Counted from the first letter of the stretch, positions 17,162 to 26,587 are shown. The stretch: 64,000 bases of DNA from Zavarzinia aquatilis (GCF_003173035.1 NZ_QGLE01000005.1:124001-188000), one strand, 5' to 3'. Notes: a model not told the origin generated them from the letters alone. Made by a program: numbers and translations.

Positions 17162-18052
17162 ATGGAAGCTATTCACCTGCCCTCGACCGCGACGCCCGAA
17201 GAGGTCGCCGCCACCTTGCGCGAACATGGTTACGCCATCGTCGACAATCTGGTGCCCGAATCCCTGATGGACCGCATCGAGGCCGAGATGGGCCCCTACG
17301 TCAACGCCTCGCTCTATGGCGATGACGGTTTCGTCGGCAAGCTGACCAAGCGCACGGGCGCCATGATCGCCCGCTCTCCCGCCGCGCGCGAACTGATCAT
17401 GAACCCGACGGCGATCGGCGCCGCGGGCGATTTCCTGAAGCACGCGACCACCTTCCAGCTGCACCTGACCCAGATCATCAGCGTCTTCCCCGGCTCGAAG
17501 GCGCAGCCCATTCACCGCGACCAGGTGGCCTGGGACTTCTTCCCGTTCCCGCCCGACTACGAGGTCCAGTGCAACCTTCTGTGGGCCATGACGGATTACA
17601 CCGAGGAAATGGGCGCGACCCGTCTCGTCCCCGGCAGTCACCGCCTGCCCGACAAGGATTATTCGATCGAGGATTCGATCCCCGCGGTCATGAAGCGCGG
17701 CTCCGCCCTGTTCTACACCGGCAAGATCTATCACGGCGCCGGCGAGAACAAGTCGGACCGCCTGCGCCAGGCGATCAACATCACCTATGCCGTCGGCTGG
17801 GTGCGCCAGGAAGAGAACCAGTATCTGACCACCCCGATCGAAATCGCCCGCACCCTGCCCGAAGACCTGCTCAAGGTCATGGGCTACCAGATGGGTTGTT
17901 TCGCCATGGGTTACGTCGGCGATTTCGAGGATCCGATGACGGTCCTGCATCCCCCCGCCGAGCGCAAGGTGCTGAACACCGAAATCATGGCGAAGAAGGC
18001 CGGCTATGTCGGCGACGCCAAGAAACTGCTCGTCGACAGCACCACCGCCTGA
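17162..18052 (+). CDS. Phytanoyl-CoA dioxygenase (PhyH) family protein
   Basis: 296 residues of the Fe(II)/2-oxoglutarate-dependent PhyH family. The iron-binding HxD is in QPIHRDQVAWDFF, the distal His is in KIYHGAGENKSD, and the 2-oxoglutarate-binding Arg follows in DRLRQAINIT; GATRLVPGSHR is the typical core segment. Such enzymes hydroxylate small molecules or acyl-CoAs in the cytoplasm. ATG at 17162 is preceded by GAGG and begins where the fold does. It is the first gene of a PhyH-RidA-SDR operon with a dyad operator upstream. With the neighbouring Liv-type transporter, the likely role is catabolism of an imported amino-acid-like or amide compound (inference). Confidence 0.88.
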   Translation: MEAIHLPSTATPEEVAATLREHGYAIVDNLVPESLMDRIEAEMGPYVNASLYGDDGFVGKLTKRTGAMIARSPAARELIMNPTAIGAAGDFLKHATTFQLHLTQIISVFPGSKAQPIHRDQVAWDFFPFPPDYEVQCNLLWAMTDYTEEMGATRLVPGSHRLPDKDYSIEDSIPAVMKRGSALFYTGKIYHGAGENKSDRLRQAINITYAVGWVRQEENQYLTTPIEIARTLPEDLLKVMGYQMGCFAMGYVGDFEDPMTVLHPPAERKVLNTEIMAKKAGYVGDAKKLLVDSTTA

Positions 18053-18069
18053 AGCCGGAGTCCCAGATC

Positions 18070-18480
18070 ATGATCACGCGCACCAATCCCCCGACCGGCT
18101 ATCTTTCGGCCGATATCTTCGACGCTTTCGCCTTCCGCCAGTCGGTCAAGGCGGGCGACACGGTCTATTACGCCGGTGTCGCCCCCCTCAAGGGCTCGCT
18201 GGAGGCGCTCGAACTGGTCGGCACCGGCGACATGGCGGCCCAGCTCGTCTATGTCCTCGACGTCATCGACCTGTGCCTGAAGGCCGACGGTCTCGACCGC
18301 ACCAAGATCGTCACCTGGACCTTCTACACGACCGACATCAAGGGCTTCATGGAAGTGATGCCGGGCATCCTCGGCCCCTGGGTCGGCGAGCACCGGCCGT
18401 CCTCGACCACGGTCGAGGTCCGCGCCTTCGTTCACCCGGACCAGCTGCTCGAGATCACCGCCATCGCGGTCGACGCCTGA
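18070..18480 (+). CDS. RidA-family protein
   Basis: 136 residues with the YjgF/YER057c/UK114 (RidA) fold: GDTVYYAGVAPL near the start, VYVLDVIDLCLKADGLDRTKIV in the middle, and a C-terminal STTVEVRAFVHPDQLLEITAIAV strand region. RidA proteins deaminate reactive imines/enamines; members in catabolic operons often take part in the pathway itself. The Arg that binds carboxylate in classic RidA appears as VEVRAFV rather than VEVARLP, so it is probably from another Rid subfamily. It lies 17 bp after the dioxygenase gene and 26 bp before an SDR in the same operon. Confidence 0.85.
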   Translation: MITRTNPPTGYLSADIFDAFAFRQSVKAGDTVYYAGVAPLKGSLEALELVGTGDMAAQLVYVLDVIDLCLKADGLDRTKIVTWTFYTTDIKGFMEVMPGILGPWVGEHRPSSTTVEVRAFVHPDQLLEITAIAVDA

Positions 18481-18506
18481 GTGCCGATGGCAGAAGGGGA
18501 GGGGTC

Positions 18507-19298
18507 ATGTTCAAGTCGCTGATCGGCCGCAGTGTGATCGTCACCGGTGGCAGCAAGGGCATCGGCCGCGGGATTTCCCGCGGCTTCGGGGCCGCCGGCT
18601 CGCGCGTGCTCGTCGTCTCGCGCAGCCTCGCGGATGCCGAGGCGGTGGCGGAGGAAATCCGGGCGGCGGGGGGCACGGCCAGCGGCTTTGCCGCCGATGT
18701 CTCCACCCTCGACGGCAACCGGGCCATGGTCGACCGCGCGGTCGAGCTCCATGGCGGGCTGGATGTCCTTTGCGCCAATGCCGGCATCTACCCGGCGGCG
18801 ACGATCGAGGACATGACGGTCGATGATTTCGACAAGGTGATGAACACCAACCTGCGCAGCACCTTCCTCTCGACCGCCGCGGCGGTGAAGGCGATGAAGG
18901 CGCGGGGGCGCGGGCGGATCATCATCACCTCCTCGACCACGGGGCCCATCACCGGCTATCCGGGCTGGGCGCATTACGGCGCGTCCAAGGCCGGGCAGCT
19001 CGGCTTCATGCGCACGGCGGCGATCGAACTGGCCCGCTATGGCATCACGGTGAACGCCGTGATCCCGGGCGCGATCATGACCGACGGCCTTGCCGAACTG
19101 TCGCAGGAGTTTCTCGGCCGCATCACCGCCGCCGTGCCCCTGAAACGCTTCGGCACGGTCGACGAGATCGCCAATGGCGCCCTGTTCCTTGCCAGCGACG
19201 AGGCGGCCTATGTCACCGGTCACGCCCTGTCGATCGACGGCGGCATGACCCTGCCCGAGTTTGAAATGGCCCTGGACGAAAGCGCCAGCCTGACCTGA
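18507..19298 (+). CDS. SDR-family oxidoreductase
   Basis: 263-residue classical short-chain dehydrogenase: TGGSKGIGRG (cofactor loop), CANAGIYP, SSTTGPITGYPG with the catalytic Ser, HYGASKAGQ with Tyr and Lys, and SIDGGMTLPE at the end. GGGGAGGGG lies just before the ATG at 18507. It is the third gene of the PhyH-RidA-SDR operon and is followed by a strong terminator, so the unit ends here. The probable role is oxidising the hydroxylated product of the dioxygenase step (inference from order only). Confidence 0.87.
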   Translation: MFKSLIGRSVIVTGGSKGIGRGISRGFGAAGSRVLVVSRSLADAEAVAEEIRAAGGTASGFAADVSTLDGNRAMVDRAVELHGGLDVLCANAGIYPAATIEDMTVDDFDKVMNTNLRSTFLSTAAAVKAMKARGRGRIIITSSTTGPITGYPGWAHYGASKAGQLGFMRTAAIELARYGITVNAVIPGAIMTDGLAELSQEFLGRITAAVPLKRFGTVDEIANGALFLASDEAAYVTGHALSIDGGMTLPEFEMALDESASLT

Positions 19299-19332
19299 CG
19301 CATCCCTTCTTTACCCCCACAGACTGTTGCAG

Positions 19333-19363
19333 CCCCCGGCCCCGTGGCCGGGGGTTTTCTTTG
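19333..19363 (+). terminator. Rho-independent terminator after the PhyH-RidA-SDR operon
   Basis: CCCCCGGCC (19333-19341) pairs with GGCCGGGGG (19346-19354) around a CCGT loop and is followed by TTTTCTTT. It lies 34 bp after the SDR stop codon. Confidence 0.9.
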
Positions 19364-19403
19364 TGGGGCGATCGGGGACGGACGATCAGGGAAGCCGATG
19401 GTT

Positions 19404-19419
19404 TGGCACGGGCCTTGCT
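19404..19419 (+). promoter_or_regulatory. Sigma-54 promoter for the LuxR-type regulator gene
   Basis: TGGCACG-GGCC-TTGCT matches the sigma-54 consensus TGGCACG-N4-TTGCW exactly, with GG and GC separated by the required 10 bp. The regulator start is about 100 bp downstream. Sigma-54 control often signals nitrogen limitation, which would suit a regulator placed beside an amino-acid/amide-type transporter; the activator is not in the window unless it is HoxA, which is unlikely. Confidence 0.75.
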
Positions 19420-19516
19420 TATTCAAAATAATCTAAAGAGCAACAATGAACATCGGGGAGTGAAGCGGGCCAGGCCCGCGGGCGAACTGCAACCGTGTTG
19501 GTGAAGGAGTTGTCCC

Positions 19517-20218
19517 ATGCAGATGGCCGATGCCTACCTGTCCACCGCGATCGTCGACGAGACCCTGCGCTTCGCGGCCTCCTCCCTCGATGCCCCGGCG
19601 ACGATCTTCTGTTGGTTCGACAATAATGCCTCCATCGCCGATTATCAGACCACGGGCGTCAGCAAAGGCCTGATGGACGATTACCTCGATGGCCGCTATG
19701 TCCATGATCCGCTTAATGTTTACGAGATCACCTGCGGCGCCGCCGACGTCGCCTTCCTTGCCAGGGAACGGGCTCGCTTCCCCGAGGAAAACAACCGCAT
19801 CCACGATGCCTTCCTGCAGCGCTACGGCATTCACGACGAAGTGAACTTCATCTTCCGCAACGAGGGCGTGCCCTTCGCCCTGCTGGCGATCCTGAACGGA
19901 CCCTGCGCCGAATGTTTCTCGTCCCGGCCCTTTGCCTGGGAAGCGATGCGGGATTATCTCGAATTCAATCTGAAGATGCACCCCCGCGTGCGCCGGGCGC
20001 GTCAGGACCGGATGCTGGCCCTGCGCTATGGCCTGACCCCGCGCGAAATCGAAGTGGTCGATCTGCTTAAAAACGGGGCGTCGAATTTGGCCATTGCCCA
20101 GATCATGGGCATCGGTCTCGCCACCGTGAAAACCTATGTCATCAACATCCTGAACAAGCTGGGCGTTGAAAATCGGGCCGCGATCATCGCTTTCCTGGCG
20201 CAGATCCAGCTGCCCTGA
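19517..20218 (+). CDS. LuxR-type transcriptional regulator
   Basis: 233 residues. The C-terminal ~60 residues are a GerE/LuxR helix-turn-helix (LTPREIEVVDLLKNGASNLA, then IGLATVKTYVINILNKLGV). The N-terminal ~165 residues form an uncharacterised sensor domain of the length seen in autoinducer-type and GAF/PAS-like LuxR proteins, but the Trp/Tyr/Asp pattern of acyl-homoserine-lactone receptors was not recognised, and no luxI-type synthase is nearby. AAGGAG precedes the ATG. It is expressed from a perfect sigma-54 promoter and lies between two operons that share the TCCACC-N4-GGTGGATTG dyad, so it probably controls both (inference). Confidence 0.88.
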   Translation: MQMADAYLSTAIVDETLRFAASSLDAPATIFCWFDNNASIADYQTTGVSKGLMDDYLDGRYVHDPLNVYEITCGAADVAFLARERARFPEENNRIHDAFLQRYGIHDEVNFIFRNEGVPFALLAILNGPCAECFSSRPFAWEAMRDYLEFNLKMHPRVRRARQDRMLALRYGLTPREIEVVDLLKNGASNLAIAQIMGIGLATVKTYVINILNKLGVENRAAIIAFLAQIQLP

Positions 20219-20295
20219 TTGTCCGCCCGTGATGAAATCGCAGGCAGCGGCGACCCGCCTGTGTAATCTCTAGAGTTTCCATCGCCAAGATCCGA

Positions 20296-20314
20296 TCCAC
20301 CCTAAGGTGGATTG
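20296..20314 (+). promoter_or_regulatory. TCCACC-N4-GGTGGATTG dyad upstream of the Liv-type operon
   Basis: TCCACC (20296-20301) and GGTGGA (20306-20311) around CTAA, followed by TTG; one more A:T pair extends the dyad on each side. It lies 62 bp before the livG-like start, matching position and sequence of the element at 17079-17097. It is not followed by a T-tract, so it is not a terminator for the regulator gene. Confidence 0.65.
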
Positions 20315-20375
20315 CGACGGATCGGCCCCGGACAGCACGCTTCCTCCACCAGAGACGAGGAAGAGGAGCCGCCCG

Positions 20376-21182
20376 ATGACGGCCTTGCCACCGAATGCCG
20401 AGACCGCGCGGAAGGCGCCCGATGGAGGTCCGGCCGAAAGCGGGGCCTGCCTCGATATCGTCGGCCTGTCCAAGCGGTTCGGTGGCGTCTACGCCGTGCG
20501 CGACGTCACCCTGCGCTGCGGCGCCGGGGAAATCCTCGGCCTCATCGGCCCGAACGGCGCGGGCAAGAGCACGCTGATCAACCTGATCACCGGCACCCTG
20601 CGGCCCGATACGGGCAAGGTTACCATGGATGGCCGCGTCATGAACGGCATGAGCGTGCCCGAATGCGCGCGCGCCGGCATCGGCCGCACGTTCCAGAACA
20701 TCCGCCTCTTCGCCAATCTCGACGTTCGCCAGAATGTCGAGGTCGCGCATACGACCGCCAGCCGCCACCGCGAAGGCGGGCCGGAGCTGCACGAGATCGA
20801 CGATCTGCTCGCCCGCATGGGCCTGCTTTCGCTCGCCGACCGGCAGGCGACGACGCTGCCCTATGGTCTGCAGCGGCGCCTCGAAATCGCCCGGGCGCTG
20901 GCGCTGGCGCCGTCCTACCTGCTGCTCGACGAACCGGCGGCGGGCATGAACGATGCCGAATCCGAGCAGCTGGTCGACCTCATCCAGAAAATCCGCGAGG
21001 ACTTCGGTTGCGGCGTCATCGTGATCGAACACGACTTGCGCTTCATCCGCCGGGTCTGCGAGCGGGTCGCCGTCCTGCACATGGGCGAGATCCTGACCAT
21101 CGGCAGCCCCGAAGCGGTGCTGAACGATCCCCGCGTGATCGAAGTCTACATCGGCGCCGCGTCCGAAGACGAAGCCGCCTGA
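20376..21182 (+). CDS. livG: Branched-chain amino acid-type ABC transporter ATPase (LivG-like)
   Basis: 268 residues with Walker A GPNGAGKS, a Q-loop in GIGRTFQNIRLF, a degenerate signature LPYGLQRRLEIARAL and Walker B YLLLDEPAAGM, then the switch His in VIVIEHDLRF. The order and the LivG-type TFQNIRLF loop mark it as one of the two ATPases of a HAAT-family importer. ATG at 20376 has GAGGAG 9 bases upstream; the N-terminal ~25 residues are longer than usual. First gene of the operon livG-like/SBP/livF-like/livH/livM/SDR, behind the LuxR-associated dyad. Confidence 0.92.
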   Translation: MTALPPNAETARKAPDGGPAESGACLDIVGLSKRFGGVYAVRDVTLRCGAGEILGLIGPNGAGKSTLINLITGTLRPDTGKVTMDGRVMNGMSVPECARAGIGRTFQNIRLFANLDVRQNVEVAHTTASRHREGGPELHEIDDLLARMGLLSLADRQATTLPYGLQRRLEIARALALAPSYLLLDEPAAGMNDAESEQLVDLIQKIREDFGCGVIVIEHDLRFIRRVCERVAVLHMGEILTIGSPEAVLNDPRVIEVYIGAASEDEAA

Positions 21183-21210
21183 GCCCCCATCGACCCACAG
21201 GAGCGTGACC

Positions 21211-22377
21211 ATGAAGCCCGTCGACCCCATGAAATGGCTTGGACTTTCCCTCTGCGCCCTGCTGCCGGCGACCCCTGCCGGCGCGGCCGAGACCCTGAAG
21301 ATCGGCGCCCCCGAATCCATCTCCGGCGACTGGGCGCCCTATGCCGCCGCCCATGGCCTGCGCTGCATGGCCGAGCTGGTGAACGAGGCGGGCGGTGACT
21401 ACAAGATCGAACTCGTGGTCAAGGACAGCAAGAGCGAGCCGCAGCTCGCCGTTGCCCTCGCGCAAGGGATGCTGGACGACGGCGTGGTCGCCGTCTCGGG
21501 CACGCCGGCTTCGGACAGCCTGATCCCCATCGCCCAGCTCGCGGCCGGTTACAACGCCATCACCTTCTCGGCCATGAACACCCAGGTCGAGATGTTCGCG
21601 ACCGGCCTCGGCAATTTCGTGACGACGGCGGTGCCCGATCCGTTCAACGCCGCCGCCACCGCCAAGGTCGCCTATGATCAGGGCGCGCGCACGGCCGTCC
21701 TCTTCGTCTCCGACGCCGCCGGCACCTGGACAAGGGCTTTGCCGGGCTGGTTCGGCGAAGTGTTCGAGAAGCTGGGCGGCAAGGTCACCGGCACCATCGA
21801 ATATCCGGGCTTCGGCATCACCGACTGGTCGCCCTTCATCTCGAAGCTGAAGACGATGAACCCGGTGCCCGACGCCATCCATATCTCTTCGATCAACCCG
21901 GACGTCGGCGTGCTGATCCGTCAGCTGCGCGCGGCGGGCATGGATACGATGGTGCTCGGCTCCGACGGCTTCGACGACGTGACCCTGGCCAGCGTCGCGG
22001 GCGGTGCCGCCAATGTCAATGGCAAGGTCTTCTTCGCCGCCCATGGCTTCCCGACCCCGGGCGGCCCGCTCGCCACCTTCCAGGCCGAATGCGCCAAGCG
22101 GGGTTACGAGATCAACGGTGCCTTCTTCGGTCTCGGCGGCGATGTCATCAAGCTGCTGGTCGGCGCGGCCAAGGCGGCCGGCTCGACCGATCCGAAGGCC
22201 ATGCTCGAGGCGATCTACACCAAGGGCCCGTTCGAGATCGTGACCGCGCCGACCATTTCCTTCGACAACCCCTGGCATTACCCGGTGAAGGAAGTGCCGG
22301 TCATGGGCTTCAAGGACGGCAAGCCGGTCCTGATTTCCTCGACCGTGCCGGCCGACGTGCCGCACTTCAAGAAGTGA
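21211..22377 (+). CDS. Periplasmic substrate-binding protein of the Liv/HAAT type
   Basis: 388 residues. A signal peptide (KWLGLSLCALLPATPAGAAE, cleavage near residues 23-26) precedes a type-I periplasmic-binding fold that starts LKIGAPESISGDWAPYAA. SGTPASDSLIPIA and DAIHISSINPDVGVLIRQL are typical of branched-chain-amino-acid/amide binding proteins. It binds the ligand in the periplasm for the adjacent permeases. The ligand could be an amino acid, amide, urea-like or aromatic compound; sequence alone does not say. ATG at 21211 (AGGAG 7 bases upstream) is preferred over the GTG at 21205. Confidence 0.9.
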   Translation: MKPVDPMKWLGLSLCALLPATPAGAAETLKIGAPESISGDWAPYAAAHGLRCMAELVNEAGGDYKIELVVKDSKSEPQLAVALAQGMLDDGVVAVSGTPASDSLIPIAQLAAGYNAITFSAMNTQVEMFATGLGNFVTTAVPDPFNAAATAKVAYDQGARTAVLFVSDAAGTWTRALPGWFGEVFEKLGGKVTGTIEYPGFGITDWSPFISKLKTMNPVPDAIHISSINPDVGVLIRQLRAAGMDTMVLGSDGFDDVTLASVAGGAANVNGKVFFAAHGFPTPGGPLATFQAECAKRGYEINGAFFGLGGDVIKLLVGAAKAAGSTDPKAMLEAIYTKGPFEIVTAPTISFDNPWHYPVKEVPVMGFKDGKPVLISSTVPADVPHFKK

Positions 22378-22382
22378 CGGCG

Positions 22383-23096
<714 letters not shown>

Positions 23097-23114
23097 GCGC
23101 CGGAAGGATACGCC

Positions 23115-24014
23115 ATGGATTACCTTATCGAACAGGCGCTGAACGGCTTCAGCATCGGCGCGCAATATTCGCTGCTGGCGCTTGGCCTTGCCATCGTCTT
23201 CTCCGTCATGGGCCTCGTCAATTTCGCCCATGGCGAATTCATCGGGGTCGCCGGCTATGCCATGTTCGCCATGGCGGCCATGGGCATGACCGATCCCTTG
23301 CTGCTGGTCGTCTTCGCCATGGCGACCGTGACCCTGGTCGCCCTGGTGCTGGAGCGGATCGCCTTCCGGCCGGTGCGCAACGCGCCATCGACTACAGGAC
23401 TGCTGACCGCCTTCGGCGTCGGCATCATCCTGCAGAACCTGTTTCTCCTGATGGTCTCGCCCCGGCCAAAGGCGGTGCCCGAGCTGTCGGCCCTGAACCA
23501 GACGGTCGATGTCTGGGGGCATAATTTCACCATCCTGCAGTTCCTCGAGGTTGGCGTGACCACCGTCGCCATCGCCGGTCTCGTCTGGTTCCTCAAGGGC
23601 ACGCGCATCGGTCTTGCCATGCGGGCGGCCGCGCTCGATTTCACCACCGTCCGCCTGATGGGCATGAGGGCGAACCGGGTGATCGCCACCGCCTTCGCCA
23701 TCTCCGGCCTGCTCGCCAGCATCGCCGCCATCTTCTTCATCGCCCGGCGCGGCGCCATCGACCCCTTCATGGGCCTGCTGCCCGTGCTCAAGGCCTTCGT
23801 CGCCTGCGTGCTCGGCGGTTTCGGCAGCCTGCCGGGGGCCGTGGTCGGCGGCCTGCTGCTCGGCTTCGTCGAGGTGATGCTGATCGTGCTGCTGCCCGAC
23901 AAGCTCGCGGGCCTGCGCGATGCCTCGGTATTTCTCATTGTCGGCGCCATCCTCGTGTTCAGGCCGCAAGGCATCCTCGGGCGCCGTGTCGAGCTGGGAG
24001 ACAAGACCGCATGA
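23115..24014 (+). CDS. livH: Liv-type ABC transporter permease (LivH-like)
   Basis: 299 residues with about eight hydrophobic segments. The N-terminal LNGFSIGAQYSLLALGLAI and VMGLVNFAHGEF are diagnostic of LivH permeases, and LGGFGSLPGAVVGGLLLG near residue 240 is the conserved cytoplasmic loop that meets the ATPase. It forms the inner-membrane channel with the LivM-like protein. GGAAGGA lies before the ATG, and its stop overlaps the next gene by 4 bp (ATGA). Confidence 0.93.
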   Translation: MDYLIEQALNGFSIGAQYSLLALGLAIVFSVMGLVNFAHGEFIGVAGYAMFAMAAMGMTDPLLLVVFAMATVTLVALVLERIAFRPVRNAPSTTGLLTAFGVGIILQNLFLLMVSPRPKAVPELSALNQTVDVWGHNFTILQFLEVGVTTVAIAGLVWFLKGTRIGLAMRAAALDFTTVRLMGMRANRVIATAFAISGLLASIAAIFFIARRGAIDPFMGLLPVLKAFVACVLGGFGSLPGAVVGGLLLGFVEVMLIVLLPDKLAGLRDASVFLIVGAILVFRPQGILGRRVELGDKTA

Positions 24015-25108
24015 ACACGATCGCTTTCGCCGAACGCACGCGCGGCGGCCGTCCCTTCCTCGATGCCCGCCTTGCCGGTAACCTGCGGGGTGCCCTGTGG
24101 CTGGCGCTGATCGCCGCCGCCATCGGTCTCTTCGTCATGGCCTTCGGCAGCCCCTTCATCGTCCGCCTGACCGCGACCGCCTTCATCAATCTGATCGCTG
24201 TCGTCGGCCTGCAGATCTTCATGGGCAATTCCAATGTCGTGAACATCGGCCATGCCGGCTTCATGGCGCTGGGCGCCTATTTCACCGCGATCTTCGCGAC
24301 GCCGGTGATGATCAAGGCGACCATGATCCCCAACGCACCCTTCGGCCTTGCCGGGGTCGAAGTCGGGGCGCTCTACGCCTTTCTGATCTCGGTCGGGCTG
24401 ACCAGCCTGATCGGCCTGTTGTCCGGTCTCGTCCTGGTTCGGCTGGCCGGCATCGCGGCGACCATCCTGACCATTTCGATCCTTGTCATCGTGCAGGGCG
24501 TGCTCGTTACCTGGACCGACCTGTTCCGGGGCGCGCAGGCCTTCTTCGGCATTCCGAAGGTGGTCGGCCTCGGCCTGATCGTCGCCGCGGCGGCGGCCGT
24601 GCTCGTCGTCGCCCGGCTGTTCAAGGGCTCGCGCGCCGGGGTGCAATTGCGCGCCAGCGCGACCGATCCCCTCGCCGCCGAGGCGATGGGTGTCGACGTG
24701 AAGCGCCTGCGCCTCGTCGCCTGGGTGTTGGGCTCCGCCGTCGTCGGCTGCGCCGGGGCGCTCTACGCGCTCTATGCCGGCACGATCAACGCCCGCGCCT
24801 TCTATTTCCACACCGCCTTCCTCACTCTCGCCATGTCCATCGTCGGTGGGATGCGCTCGGTCACCGGGGCGATGGTCGGCGTCGCGCTGCTGACCGTCCT
24901 GCTCGAACTCATCCGCATCGTCGAGGGCGGCATCACGGTCTTCGGCATCGCCTTTCCGGAAATGCTCGGCCTGTCGGGCCTGATGCTCGGCGTCATCATC
25001 GTCGGCGTCATGTGCTTCCGCTCCGACGGTTTCATGGGCGGCCACGAGATCGAGGAAGTCGTCACCGCGCTGCGCCGCCGCCTCGTGGCCCGGAAGAGGG
25101 AGGCCTGA
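24011..25108 (+). CDS. livM: Liv-type ABC transporter permease (LivM-like)
   Basis: 365 residues, strongly hydrophobic, with the LivM core LQIFMGNSNVVNIGHAGFMA near residue 80 and a C-terminal IVGGMRSVTGAMVGVALL coupling loop. The N-terminal extension before the first membrane segment is about 25 residues. It completes the five-component HAAT importer with the genes upstream. The start overlaps livH by 4 bp, and the SDR gene begins 2 bp after its stop, so all are one transcript. Confidence 0.92.
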   Translation: MNTIAFAERTRGGRPFLDARLAGNLRGALWLALIAAAIGLFVMAFGSPFIVRLTATAFINLIAVVGLQIFMGNSNVVNIGHAGFMALGAYFTAIFATPVMIKATMIPNAPFGLAGVEVGALYAFLISVGLTSLIGLLSGLVLVRLAGIAATILTISILVIVQGVLVTWTDLFRGAQAFFGIPKVVGLGLIVAAAAAVLVVARLFKGSRAGVQLRASATDPLAAEAMGVDVKRLRLVAWVLGSAVVGCAGALYALYAGTINARAFYFHTAFLTLAMSIVGGMRSVTGAMVGVALLTVLLELIRIVEGGITVFGIAFPEMLGLSGLMLGVIIVGVMCFRSDGFMGGHEIEEVVTALRRRLVARKREA

Positions 25109-25109
25109 C

Positions 25110-25889
25110 ATGCTGAAGGGCAAGACCGCCCTCGTCACTGGGGCCGGGCGCGGCATCGGTCGGGGCATCGCGCTGCATCTCGCGGCGCAAGGGGCTAAAG
25201 TCGCGCTGGTCAGCCGGACGACGGAACAGCTGGCCAGCCTCGCCGCCGAGATCGCGGCGGCCGGCGGCAGCGCCATCGCCATCGCCGGCAGCATCGCCGA
25301 CGAGACGGCGGTCGAGGCGGTGGTCGCCGCCGCCTATGACGCCTTCGGCCGGCTCGACATCCTCGTCAACAACGCCGGCATCGTCGAGGAGGCGGCTTTT
25401 CTCGACATTTCCCCCGAGAGCTGGCACCGCGTGATCGGCACCAATCTGACCGGCAGCTTCCTGATGATGCAGCGGGTCGGCCGGCGGATGAAGGACCACG
25501 GCGGCGGCGCCATCGTCAACATCACCTCGATCGACGCGAATGGTTACGACGGGCCGCAGGCGTCCTATGTCGCGTCGAAAGCGGGCCTCGTCGGCCTCAG
25601 CAAGGATGCGGCGACCTCGCTCGCCCGCTTCGGCATTCGGGTGAACACGGTCAGTCCCGGCTGGGTGCGCACGCCGATGGTCGAGGAATTCCTCAATCCG
25701 GAACAACTCGATTACATGCTGCACAATTTCAACCGGGTGCCCATGCGCCGCCTGATCGAGGTGGGGGAGGTCGCGGCGGCCGTCGCTTTCCTTGCCTCCG
25801 ACGCGGCGTCCGGCATCACGGGGATCGACATTCCGGTCGACGGCGGCACGCTCGCGACCCTCGGCGTCTACGAATCCCTGCCGGGCTGA
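25110..25889 (+). CDS. SDR-family oxidoreductase of the Liv-type operon
   Basis: 259 residues, classical SDR: TGAGRGIGRGI, NNAGIVEEA, ITSIDANGYDG with the catalytic Ser, SYVASKAGLVG (Tyr and Lys of YxxxK), and DIPVDGGTLATLG. It is the last gene of the transporter operon, so it probably acts on the imported compound or its breakdown product, perhaps in the same pathway as the PhyH-RidA-SDR operon. Only about 26% of SDR residues are diagnostic, so the substrate cannot be named. Confidence 0.87.
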   Translation: MLKGKTALVTGAGRGIGRGIALHLAAQGAKVALVSRTTEQLASLAAEIAAAGGSAIAIAGSIADETAVEAVVAAAYDAFGRLDILVNNAGIVEEAAFLDISPESWHRVIGTNLTGSFLMMQRVGRRMKDHGGGAIVNITSIDANGYDGPQASYVASKAGLVGLSKDAATSLARFGIRVNTVSPGWVRTPMVEEFLNPEQLDYMLHNFNRVPMRRLIEVGEVAAAVAFLASDAASGITGIDIPVDGGTLATLGVYESLPG

Positions 25890-25965
25890 CAGACAGGACG
25901 CGGCGGCAGACATCCACCCTCGTCGCTCCGGCGCAAGGCCCCGGCCTTCGCCGGGACGACGGGCA

Positions 25966-26000
25966 AGAAAAAGCCCGACACGAGCGATCGTGCCGGGCTT
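25966..26000 (-). terminator. Terminator of the rpsF-rpsR-rplI operon
   Basis: AAGCCCGACACGA (25971-25983) and TCGTGCCGGGCTT (25988-26000) form a 13-bp stem with one mismatch around GCGA. Read on the minus strand the hairpin is followed by a T-rich run (complement of 25966-25972). It lies 30 bp after the rplI stop and could also stop the convergent SDR transcript. Confidence 0.85.
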
Positions 26001-26029
26001 GTCCTTGTCGGGCGGCAGGGCCGCCCGGA

Positions 26030-26587
26030 TCAGAAGTCGTCGTCGTTTTCCGGGGTCGGCAGCAGGTCTTCGTCGTTGACCACCGACTCGTCCTCGGTCT
26101 CGAACACGGCTTCGCCGGTCGAAGCCTGCACGGCGGCGTCAGCGGCCGAACGGGCGATGTTGATGTTGACGGTGACCGAGACTTCCGGATGCAGCACGAC
26201 GCGGACCGGGGTGACGCCCAAGGTCTTGATCGGCTGGCCGAGCTGGACCTGACGGCGGTCGACGGTGTAGCCGGCCTCGATGATCGCGGTGGCGACGTCG
26301 CGGTTGCTGACCGAACCGTAGAGCTGACCGGTGTCGCCCGCCTGACGGACGATGACGATCGAGATATTGTCCATCTTCACCGCCACGGCCTCGGCTTCCT
26401 TGCGGAGTTCGAGGTTATGGGCTTCGAGGTGGACGCGCTCGCGCTCGAAACGGGCCAGGTTTTCCTTGGTCGCGCGCAGGGCCTTCTTCTGCGGCAGCAG
26501 GAAGTTGCGGGCATAGCCGTCGCGAACGCGGACGACGTCGCCCATCTGGCCGAGCTTCTCGACGCGCTGGAGGAGAACGATTTCCAT
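26030..26587 (-). CDS. rplI: 50S ribosomal protein L9
   Basis: 185 residues. The N-terminal rRNA-binding domain starts [19 protein letters not shown] and continues [16 protein letters not shown], the L9 signature; the long central helix and the C-terminal domain ([14 protein letters not shown]) follow. After about residue 150 there is an acidic low-complexity tail ending PENDDDF, common in alphaproteobacterial L9 and absent from E. coli L9. It stabilises the L1-stalk base and limits frameshifting. It lies 12 bp after rpsR in the conserved rpsF-rpsR-rplI operon. Confidence 0.98.
   Translation of the reverse strand: MEIVLLQRVEKLGQMGDVVRVRDGYARNFLLPQKKALRATKENLARFERERVHLEAHNLELRKEAEAVAVKMDNISIVIVRQAGDTGQLYGSVSNRDVATAIIEAGYTVDRRQVQLGQPIKTLGVTPVRVVLHPEVSVTVNINIARSAADAAVQASTGEAVFETEDESVVNDEDLLPTPENDDDF

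Noticed and set aside
20296-20314. Terminator for the LuxR-type gene
   Set aside because: No T-tract follows, and the same dyad precedes the dioxygenase operon at 17079, so an operator is more likely.
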